Source: Sinotaia quadrata
Taxonomy: Eukaryota > Mollusca > Gastropoda > Architaenioglossa > Viviparidae
Length of the DNA: 64,000 nucleotides
Direction: 5' to 3'
Assembly (NCBI GenBank): GCA_028829895.1
Contig: CM054178.1
Coordinates: forward strand, 21,980,006 to 22,044,005
Under the pieces are notes generated by a model, which saw only the letters and a program-made list of their open reading frames with translations, searched no databases and was not told the DNA's origin. Shown in pieces: positions 43,240 through 52,713 of this stretch (positions within the stretch are counted from its first letter, which is position 1; each line of letters begins with the position of its first letter). Both the position numbers and the translations under genes were made by a program.

Positions 43240-45375
43240 TGTCACGAAGATCAAGAAATATTAATAAAAATTTTTTCTCTCCCTCTAAATATTTTCTAAC
43301 TCTAAACTATGTACGAAACAGCTAAGTTAATTAAAAGAGGGACAGGGTGAAAATGACCATTTTTCAACAATGGGGAAAACTAAAAGAGTCGGAAACATTA
43401 GCTTTAAGTTCGTGTTGGGGAATGGAAAAGATATAATTAGCTTGCAAGAGAATGCTGGCTTGACCCTCTGTGGCCAAGACCCACGCCCATAAATCTGTGT
43501 CAGTGTAGGGTACAAGGCAGGCCAGTGTACCAAGTTCGTGAGAAGGTGCTAGGACGCCAAGTATGTCCGTGACGGAGGCAGACTAAGTTTTTGGAAATGT
43601 AAACATCATTGTAAGAATCACCACTATTAAATGTTTGGTAGTAGGTTGATATTGATTGCTATTGTGTAATTACTATTGTTTTGTGAAAGTACTTAGTGAA
43701 ATAGAAGTTGAGTTATTGGAAAGTTAATCATTGTATGCTAAGTTAAAAAGGTTGGTCTGTGTGTACAACCATGTGAGTGATGTATAGCTTGCCAGGTGGC
43801 CATGAGCTGCCAGTAACTATAGTTTTTAAAACAAAATAGGAGTAGGACAGCTTGCTCTGAGATTTTAGTGTGTGCTCTGAGAGTTAGCTAGAGGTTAAAT
43901 GGATACGTAAATCACATTGTCAACTGGGAACTTGATACTTTGGCACTGATAGAACTGGACGCCAGAGGTAGCCAGGATGGGCAGAGAATATTCCTAAGCA
44001 CGTACAGTGCTGTGCTGGTTGTAAATGGGCAGTGCCGGAAGGGGGATAGTGAGCTGGAAGGAGGGGTGTGTTCGAGTCATCTCGTAAAAAGTGACAAAGT
44101 GACGTACAAGAGTTTGTGTATAAAAGAGGAGACAGAGCCAGGGGCGGATGAGAAACGTGGAAGAGCGACGTGGAAAATGTAGTACAGGGGTGAAGGTCAC
44201 CTCTGAGTTTCTCCCTGCTTTTATGGATCAAGAAGACTCTACGATTCTGAAGGCAAAACAGAAGGAGGATTCTTGACCACTGTAACAGTGTGCCAGAAAG
44301 TCTACCTGGCTGCGTATGAGGCGCGTCGTAAAGACTGCTGCAGTTTTTAGATGGGCCAAATCAAATCAGATAGCCATCTCAGGTTTTCAAAGACTCTGTC
44401 AAAGACCGCGGGTGATCGATTATTTTCCAGGCAGAAGGCAAATTCCTGGTGGAAGTTTAATGTCACGGCGCTGGGAGATGTTACAGAACGAGATGTTACA
44501 TAGTGGTAGTAACTATCGTTGGAAGCAGTAGCGGTCATGCATGAGGCATACCGCCGAGAACGGCAAGGGTTGGCCGTTGTGAAGAAGAGAAGAGAAGATG
44601 AGAAACGAAGTTAAGAGAAGAGAAGATGAGAAACGAAGTTATGGTGAAGAGAAGAGATGAGAAACGAAGTTAAGAGATGAGATGAAATGAGCAGAAACTG
44701 AAGAGAAGAAGAGAGAAGAGAGAACGCAATGAGAGCTGAGAAATTAGGCCTAACTAGGGAAGCGCACGGGAGCGTGAAGTGTAGCAGCCGTCGTAACAGT
44801 GAAGGCGGCCAGGTCGAGACGTCGACGATGTTTTGTTGTATCATCAGAACCCCCCCCCCCCCCCCCAGCACAAGAAGAAAGTGTGAGCCCAGCACCAGAA
44901 GTGTAACGATATGAGCAGAGAACAAGAGAGAGTAACGAATTAAAGAGCAGAGAACAAGGAGAACATGACAATACCTATGTGAGTAAAAGAAAATTCTAAC
45001 TAATTAGGGAAATCTCAGAGCACGTAGCACATAAACATAAGTATAAACTAGAACCTAAAACTAAAACTAGAATCTTAATTAAGCATTAAACTAAAATTAG
45101 AAGTAAACCTTGAAGTAAAAAGATATTGATGGAACCATTGAAAAGACTTGCAAGTTAAATGACATTTGTTTTGAACTTTGTGTATTATTATTGAACATTG
45201 ATGTGTGGCGCCAGAACTCTGAAATAATGACTGTTCTATTATGTTGTAAAATGCTTAAGCAATGTTAGAAGTAGTACTGCATGAAGAAATTGAGTTTTGT
45301 ATTTCTTTGATTTTAATTGATTTCATTTATTATTTCATTCTTTTCTTTCTTCCCTTTTCCTTTCTTTCCTTTTCA
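43240..45375 (+). repeat. 5' LTR (about 2.1 kb, 3' end atypical)
   Basis: It matches the 3' LTR with offset 4685, then 4680 after a poly-C run that is 17 C here (44850-44866) and 12 C in the other copy. No other difference was noticed up to 45318. After that the two diverge in a pyrimidine-rich tract. The end is set at TTTTCA (45375), shortly before the primer-site-like sequence; this boundary is uncertain. An internal purine-rich block (about 44580-44720) repeats GATGAGAAACGAAGTTA-like units. Confidence 0.8.
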
Positions 45376-45386
45376 CTGGTGACTTT

Positions 45387-45406
45387 TGGTGACCCGCTGA
45401 CGTGAT
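45387..45406 (+). other. Primer binding site-like sequence (tRNA-Trp type)
   Basis: TGGTGACCCGCTGACGTGAT resembles the complement of the metazoan tRNA-Trp 3' end (TGGTGACCCCGACGTGAT), with GCT in place of one C. It lies about 11 nt after the presumed LTR end, more than the usual few bases. The tRNA-Trp type is known from CsRn1/Kabuki-like Gypsy elements. Confidence 0.55.
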
Positions 45407-47907
45407 AGGTAAAAATTGTTTTGCGGTGTGTTTGCATCATTTCTCTTTCTGCTATCTATCTCATGTAGTATCATCATATTTTGCAGTTATGATGGTTACA
45501 GTATTTTGATTTAAGATAGTGGTGAATTAGTGTTTGATATATCTTTTGATGCTTTAATTTTTGAAAACTTGTTTTGATGTATTCTGCCTTTAATTTTTGA
45601 AATCTTGTTTTGACGTTGTATTCTGGTTAAATACTCATTTTTGCGTGTAACCATTTCGTGATTTATATTGAGAGCACCGGTATTTGTAGGCCGATAAATT
45701 CGTTTTGATTGTTTAGAAATTTAATACTTTAAATGCCGAGTCAGAGAGGCAAGTCCGAGTTTATATCTCCTTTTGATATTTCGTTAATGAAAATATTTGC
45801 TGTATGTATTGCAACAAGTTTCGAAATTCTATGTAAATATTAATGCCGATGTTGATCGCATATTCTACTTTGATTTTTTGAGTCATGCCATTTTGTAAGT
45901 CGCTACGGTTTTAGAGGCAACGCTGTAGACGACCCGATGTTAAAGTCGTTTTGAAGTTGTTGATTTTGAAGTTGATGAAGTATTCGTGCAAGCGTCACAA
46001 TACTATGATGTACTCAGGGAGAGTACCTAATGATTTTGAGATTGTTGAAGTATTCGTGCAGAGTCACAATACTGTAGTACTTAGAGAGAAGTACCTTGTG
46101 TTTTGCGTCAGTTGGAAACTGACTTATTTGTTTGAAGATTTGAGATTGAGTTTGGGCCGGTATTGGTAGAAACCGCGTATATTCGTTGAGTTGGAGGCGA
46201 CGGTATTGAAGTCCGTGCGCATATATTTTTGTTGTCGAAAACTTTGGAAGTCGGGCAATAAAGCGACCTCGTTTTTGTAGCAAACGCATTTTTGATTTGC
46301 TAGAGTTTCTGTAAAACTCACTAACCGTACGAATGGCTAAGTAAATAAATGACTAGTAAGAATTCTGCAGGAGAAAGCAGATTTTAAAGCAATAAGTAAT
46401 TGACAAAGCAATAAGTGATTGACAATGATGTAGTGAAATGTTGGATTACTACAATAATTGTAGTGTAAATAGATGATAAAGAAATCATGCTGAATCGCAC
46501 AGAAAGTACTACACTCAAAAGTAAACACAGTGCTAGAAAAAAAAAAAAAAGGAAAGGGAAAGACTCAGTCAGAACATCGTATTTCAGCCGGCCGTAAGAT
46601 AATTACCCCCACTGTCCCCCTCCGACAGGAAAGGTCACGACCCAGGTGTGTAGGTTCGTGTTAGCTATGCATTTGGAAAAACGGAACGTAGTATTCTGAT
46701 TGTTGGTGTACGTTAGGAATAGTTATTGAGTTCTATTTTGGCAATTTTTATTCTTAGGTATCTCAGCTCTTGTACTGATGAATGCCTTCATTTAGTAAGA
46801 CTGCCATTGTGGAAACAGAAGATTATATTTTGTAAAGACAGCTTTGAATCATACGTAATGAAGAGGCTTGTTAGATTATTAAATGTTTAGAATGGATTAC
46901 ATATAAATAGTGTTAGTCTTATAGTAAGATATTTTGTTTTGCGGTGTTAGATTTTTCGGTGACAACAGACTTTGTTTTGATTCATTTCTGTCCGGGGCAC
47001 ACTCCCGCACAGCCAGCGACCTAATTTTTTTTTCGTTCCCTCACCATGCAGTGACGCTACGCTCGCTTGCAGTGACCATGCGAATTTTTTTTACAAGGGG
47101 AAGGAACCCGCACGGTTGCTTAGGACGCGTTACCTTTTGTTAGAAATGGCCTCGTATTTTAGTGCACCTTAATTTTGTTTTCTGAAAGATCATTAATTGG
47201 CATTTTCGTAAATTGCTTCATGTAATTTTATATTTTCTAACTTAGGAGTAGAAGTGTACCTGTACACAAATTTTTAAGCAAAAGAGTGACACTGATATAA
47301 GAAATTTTACGATAATAGAACAGCAGATCATTGTGAGGTTACATTCAGGTAAAGATTTTGAAACGAGCTTGTAGTTCTTATAAAAATAAATAACATCATA
47401 TTGATATTAACTGTTTTACATTTATAAATATATTTGTGAGATTTTCTTGCATAAAAATTTTAGAGAAAGATACTTGCAATTTTTTTGAATTGACAATTGT
47501 GACACGTTAATAGCTAACTTGAAGTCTGTATATCTAACTTGATTTCATTGAAAAATTTAAAAGGAACTACCCTGTGAGGTGATTTGATTTTAGTTCTCAT
47601 TCATCACGTGGGATGATAAGCTACCTAGGCTGATATTTTTGAAAGAAAAAAAAAACCGCTTGTTAATTTTTGCATAAAATGAAAAAAATGAAAAATGCGC
47701 AGGTGCATAGACAGTAAATATGCTTATGCAAATTATTTTTAGGGCTGATCACCGTACGAACCAATGCATTGTCTAGGCACCCAATAGACACAGTTTAAAT
47801 GAATTTCGTGAAGCAGAATAATTTTAATTGTTTTGATTGTAATCAACTTTTGAAAAAAAAAAAATTTTTGATATTGTTGACCTACACTTATTTCATAAGC
47901 TTCGGTC
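45407..47907 (+). other. Non-coding interior of the LTR element
   Basis: About 2.5 kb without any open frame over about 90 codons and no recognised gag, protease, RT, RNase H or integrase motif on either strand. It holds internal duplications: GAAGTATTCGTGC...GTCACAATACT near 45976-46012 and again near 46044-46075, and TTTAATTTTTGAAA-type repeats at 45554-45610. It also has scattered G/C-rich islets. Such interiors are typical of LARD-type elements that borrow proteins. Confidence 0.6.
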
Positions 47908-47922
47908 AAAAAGGAGGAGGGA
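47908..47922 (+). other. Polypurine tract of the LTR element
   Basis: AAAAAGGAGGAGGGA is an uninterrupted 15-purine run, separated by TA from the first base of the 3' LTR. This is the expected plus-strand primer position for an LTR retrotransposon. Confidence 0.8.
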
Positions 47923-47924
47923 TA

Positions 47925-50404
47925 TGTCACGAAGATCAAGAAATATTAATAAAAATTTTTTCTCTCCCTCTAAATATTTTCTAACTCTAAACTATGTACG
48001 AAACAGCTAAGTTAATTAAAAGAGGGACAGGGTGAAAATGACCATTTTTCAACAATGGGGAAAACTAAAAGAGTCGGAAACATTAGCTTTAAGTTCGTGT
48101 TGGGGAATGGAAAAGATATAATTAGCTTGCAAGAGAATGCTGGCTTGACCCTCTGTGGCCAAGACCCACGCCCATAAATCTGTGTCAGTGTAGGGTACAA
48201 GGCAGGCCAGTGTACCAAGTTCGTGAGAAGGTGCTAGGACGCCAAGTATGTCCGTGACGGAGGCAGACTAAGTTTTTGGAAATGTAAACATCATTGTAAG
48301 AATCACCACTATTAAATGTTTGGTAGTAGGTTGATATTGATTGCTATTGTGTAATTACTATTGTTTTGTGAAAGTACTTAGTGAAATAGAAGTTGAGTTA
48401 TTGGAAAGTTAATCATTGTATGCTAAGTTAAAAAGGTTGGTCTGTGTGTACAACCATGTGAGTGATGTATAGCTTGCCAGGTGGCCATGAGCTGCCAGTA
48501 ACTATAGTTTTTAAAACAAAATAGGAGTAGGACAGCTTGCTCTGAGATTTTAGTGTGTGCTCTGAGAGTTAGCTAGAGGTTAAATGGATACGTAAATCAC
48601 ATTGTCAACTGGGAACTTGATACTTTGGCACTGATAGAACTGGACGCCAGAGGTAGCCAGGATGGGCAGAGAATATTCCTAAGCACGTACAGTGCTGTGC
48701 TGGTTGTAAATGGGCAGTGCCGGAAGGGGGATAGTGAGCTGGAAGGAGGGGTGTGTTCGAGTCATCTCGTAAAAAGTGACAAAGTGACGTACAAGAGTTT
48801 GTGTATAAAAGAGGAGACAGAGCCAGGGGCGGATGAGAAACGTGGAAGAGCGACGTGGAAAATGTAGTACAGGGGTGAAGGTCACCTCTGAGTTTCTCCC
48901 TGCTTTTATGGATCAAGAAGACTCTACGATTCTGAAGGCAAAACAGAAGGAGGATTCTTGACCACTGTAACAGTGTGCCAGAAAGTCTACCTGGCTGCGT
49001 ATGAGGCGCGTCGTAAAGACTGCTGCAGTTTTTAGATGGGCCAAATCAAATCAGATAGCCATCTCAGGTTTTCAAAGACTCTGTCAAAGACCGCGGGTGA
49101 TCGATTATTTTCCAGGCAGAAGGCAAATTCCTGGTGGAAGTTTAATGTCACGGCGCTGGGAGATGTTACAGAACGAGATGTTACATAGTGGTAGTAACTA
49201 TCGTTGGAAGCAGTAGCGGTCATGCATGAGGCATACCGCCGAGAACGGCAAGGGTTGGCCGTTGTGAAGAAGAGAAGAGAAGATGAGAAACGAAGTTAAG
49301 AGAAGAGAAGATGAGAAACGAAGTTATGGTGAAGAGAAGAGATGAGAAACGAAGTTAAGAGATGAGATGAAATGAGCAGAAACTGAAGAGAAGAAGAGAG
49401 AAGAGAGAACGCAATGAGAGCTGAGAAATTAGGCCTAACTAGGGAAGCGCACGGGAGCGTGAAGTGTAGCAGCCGTCGTAACAGTGAAGGCGGCCAGGTC
49501 GAGACGTCGACGATGTTTTGTTGTATCATCAGAACCCCCCCCCCCCAGCACAAGAAGAAAGTGTGAGCCCAGCACCAGAAGTGTAACGATATGAGCAGAG
49601 AACAAGAGAGAGTAACGAATTAAAGAGCAGAGAACAAGGAGAACATGACAATACCTATGTGAGTAAAAGAAAATTCTAACTAATTAGGGAAATCTCAGAG
49701 CACGTAGCACATAAACATAAGTATAAACTAGAACCTAAAACTAAAACTAGAATCTTAATTAAGCATTAAACTAAAATTAGAAGTAAACCTTGAAGTAAAA
49801 AGATATTGATGGAACCATTGAAAAGACTTGCAAGTTAAATGACATTTGTTTTGAACTTTGTGTATTATTATTGAACATTGATGTGTGGCGCCAGAACTCT
49901 GAAATAATGACTGTTCTATTATGTTGTAAAATGCTTAAGCAATGTTAGAAGTAGTACTGCATGAAGAAATTGAGTTTTGTATTTCTTTGATTTTAATTCA
50001 TCATTTATCATTTTCTTTCTTCTTTCTTCCCCCTTTCCCATGGGTGTGAGTGTGGATGGCTGACTGACTAACCAACGTGTGAGAGGAAACCTATAGACCA
50101 ATAAATTTGAACTTGTACTCCGATATTGGGCCTTTCTTCTGTCTATGGTTTCGAAAGAGTGGTTGCTGTCGTTGTTATACGTTGTGTCGTCTGTGCCGTC
50201 TACACTTCACCCCTATCCGTATGCAAGCACACATGCAAACATGTCGGCAATACGTAACCTACACGCAGAATTAAATTCGAGCCAAACAAACATCTTGGTA
50301 TTCTGTGTGTGGATTTGTCATTCTCTTTATGCAAGTCCTACGTGGAGCCGGCAAGCCACCATCCCTCTCCCCTCCTGTCGGAGAAGGGAGGGTGGGTGGT
50401 GACA
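47925..50404 (+). repeat. 3' LTR (2480 bp) with terminal U5-like segment
   Basis: It begins TGTCACGAAG directly after the polypurine tract and ends GTGACA next to the target duplication. The last ~400 bp (from about 50000) have no counterpart in the 5' LTR. They contain an AATAAA (50100-50105), a T/G-rich stretch and a possible CT/GA-rich hairpin near 50365-50395. This is the usual layout of an R-U5 region. Confidence 0.85.
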
Positions 50405-50520
50405 GTGATGAAAAATAGCATAGCTAACAAAACAGATACATGATAACTTTGCACAGCTCTCTACATTGAAACAGAGCTGTGGTTTTTATAATCATGATAG
50501 ATAACATAAGTAGACACATG
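50405..50520 (+). repeat. ~86-bp tandem repeat, right part
   Basis: The next GCTCTCTACA is at 50456. Subtracting the 7165-bp element and one 5-bp target copy gives a spacing of 85 from the copy at 43201, in line with the array. The following text (tttttataatcatgatagat) is the next unit. Confidence 0.8.
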
Positions 50521-50609
50521 ATGATGCATTGGGTCGAATTGTTTTTAAATATGATTTACATGCTCATCCTTATAAAACACAACCATAATCTAGTCTAGGG
50601 GTATCTCTT

Positions 50610-52260
50610 GTAAAAGTTTCAAGCCTAATTAAGTGGTCCAGGGTAGAGTGATAATGTCTGAAGCCACACTGCACTTTAAAAATTAGTCCTTGGGGACTCA
50701 AGATAGCATACTAATCTAGCACTGACCATTCTTTCCAGTGTTTTACAGAGACATTTGATGAGTGCTATGGGTCTATAATTATTAGAATTCAAAGAATTCT
50801 TGCCTGATTTGGAGACAGGAATTACTACTGCCTCTCTCTAGGAAGGAGGGAAAGCAACTGTGGACCAAATATCAGTAGAAGAGTTTAACAAGCAATTCTA
50901 AAGATGCAAGAAGAAGGTGTTTTAGAAGCTAATAATAGATATTATCAGAGCCAACAGCATTGTCCAGAGCCTTTAGCAAAGACTGCTTTTATTTAGAAAG
51001 AGAACTGAGCATTTTATTGTTTTGAATTATCAGTTTAAAAGTTGGGGGGGGGGTGTTCCTTTAAGTTCTTTAACTCTTTGGAATGATGGGGGATAGTGAT
51101 CTGAAGAAGAGCTATGGGGAAAAGTCTCTGCTAACATGTTACAAAATCTTTTTTTTTTTTTTTATCTGTTATTAGGTTATCAGTGCTTTTCAAGATGACC
51201 CACTAAAGCTAAAGAATTTTTTCTCTTTAAATTTAAGAATTGTTTTCCATACTTTGCAAACATGTGCTGTGGAATTTAGGCTAGAAACAAATTTTTTTCT
51301 CTGATTCCCTCCCTTTTTCTGTTTAATAATTTTATGGACATTAGCTCTAATTTGTTTAAATATCATTAGATTATCTTGAGTGGGCGATTAGAAAAAATTG
51401 CACAAAACCTGTTTTCTCTCACCAATTGTTTTCTTATATTCTTCATTGAACCAGGGAAGTTTAGGTCATTTTTGGACTATCGAGGTTTTTGTTATTATTT
51501 TCTCACTAATATTTAGCATAATGGATGAGAATTTTACAATTGGATTTTCTGATGCAGCTGAACTAAAAGAGGTATCTGTCAAGACTCACATAGGGTGTGA
51601 AAAGGATCCCAGCTGGGATCGTGAAATTTCTAATTACATAAAAAAGATTCTTCTTCCACTTCTATTGTTGAGAGTAGAATAGGATAGTGGTCACTACCAC
51701 TTAAGTTATCAGTAACTTTCCACTTAATATCAAGCACTAATGATGGGTTGCATACAATAGCATTAGTGGAGTCTGTAGAGGAATGTGAACCATCCTTTTC
51801 AGTTTTGCAAAGAACCTCTTCCAACAATTTCCCTCTACTATTATACATCTATGATATATTGCCCCAAAGAGGGCTATGACCATTCAGGTACCAAGAATTA
51901 ACAAAGGTGAGGGGAGTTGGTCAATTAGCATATCTATTTCTGGTTTAAGGAGCTGAGCTGAAGGGGGGATATACAGTGCTCAAATTGTTATGGTTCTAAT
52001 CAAAGATACACATATAACAGCAACCTGAGGATTAGTATCTTATTGGGAGTTGCCTCAAACTTCACTCTGTCATGCATTCCATACCTCCATTACAAACTTC
52101 ACTCTATCATGTATTCCTCACCCCTGACAAAGACTTCACACTGAGCTGCTTTCAACTCCCCATCCAGACAGATTTTTAATCTCAATGCACACAGTATGGC
52201 TCTTATACCATGTCTCAATATTAGGGGCATTTTTAACATTATCATAGATAGGTCCCATTT
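50610..52260 (-). pseudogene. Decayed non-LTR retrotransposon (Jockey/CR1-type LINE) ORF2 remnant
   Basis: Read on the - strand in shifting frames, the order is that of a LINE. An endonuclease part has ICALYIPPS and SWYLNGHSPLWG (the LLGDFNAHNPLWG motif) and WKVTDNLSGSDHYPILLS (GSDHxPI, 51630-51848). A linker follows with PWFNEEYKKTI, FKQIRANVHKIIKQKK and FVSSLNSTAHVCKVWKTI (about 51130-51470). The reverse transcriptase start has LDNAVGSDNIYY and a PVSKSGK..NYRPIAL-like stretch (50690-50980). Several stops and frameshifts make it dead. The RT catalytic end is absent, so it is truncated at the 3' side. Confidence 0.75.
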
Positions 52261-52416
52261 GCATTTCTAACCAAGTTTTTTCAAGCTGTTGCTGTGGCTA
52301 CTGAAAGAATCAATTCTGTTCACTTTGCCACAATTTTTATCAAGTGTACAAAGTTTATAATAGAAATATTACATCTGTGTGTATATGCATTGTATTATTT
52401 ATAAGAATTTGTTGCA

Positions 52417-52713
52417 TTACATGTGAGTACATAAAAACCTAGTGGTATTTTCAGATGTGTTCTCTGCCTTTGCTGTTTGATCCATATTTGTACTAAATAT
52501 GTTCTGTTCTTGCACTGGAGGCTGCAGAACAGTCTCCACATTTACCACTGGTCTCATGCCAACTTCAACATTATTGCCCCTTACTTTCAATGAACTCAGA
52601 ACATCTTCAAGACCCAGACCTTTGGTCTCATGAAGCAACAGGGACATGCAGCCGCTGAGAGCCATTAAGGATCCAATCACAGTATATCCTCGGACTACTT
52701 CTCTTGGACTAAC
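52417..52713 (-). CDS. SLC22 exon 9 (residues 464-561): TM12 and cytoplasmic tail
   Basis: The acceptor is tttgtgccacag. A hydrophobic segment (TVIGSLMALSGCMSLLL) is followed by HETKGLGLEDVL, the SLC22 PETxGxxLxDT-like motif. A polar tail of about 65 residues, rich in Asn, Gln and Thr, then runs to the stop (TAA). The tail has no recognised domain. Confidence 0.92.
   Translation of the reverse strand, partial: VSPREVVRGYTVIGSLMALSGCMSLLLHETKGLGLEDVLSSLKVRGNNVEVGMRPVVNVETVLQPPVQEQNIFSTNMDQTAKAENTSENTTRFLCTHM

Larger units (their letters stand above)
43240..50404 (+). mobile_element. Full-length, non-coding LTR retrotransposon (LARD-like, non-autonomous)
   Basis: The 7165-bp element starts TGTCACGAAG and ends GGTGGTGACA (terminal TGTCAC/GTGACA inverted repeat). 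It is flanked by the direct repeat GTGAT at 43235-43239 and 50405-50409. Inside are a 5' LTR, a primer-binding-site-like stretch, about 2.5 kb without gag or pol reading frames, a 15-nt polypurine tract and a 3' LTR. Removing the element and one GTGAT restores the 85-86 bp spacing of the tandem repeat it landed in. The primer site resembles the tRNA-Trp type used by CsRn1-clade Ty3/Gypsy elements, so it is probably a Gypsy-derived, trans-mobilised element. The open frames of 60-104 aa seen in both LTRs are not coding. Confidence 0.9.

Noticed and set aside
43327..49553. Sets of paired open frames (68, 103, 80, 71, 63, 104 aa) in both copies of the 2.1-kb repeat
   Set aside because: They lie on both strands of the LTRs, duplicate each other because the LTRs are identical, and show no gag, pol or other motif.
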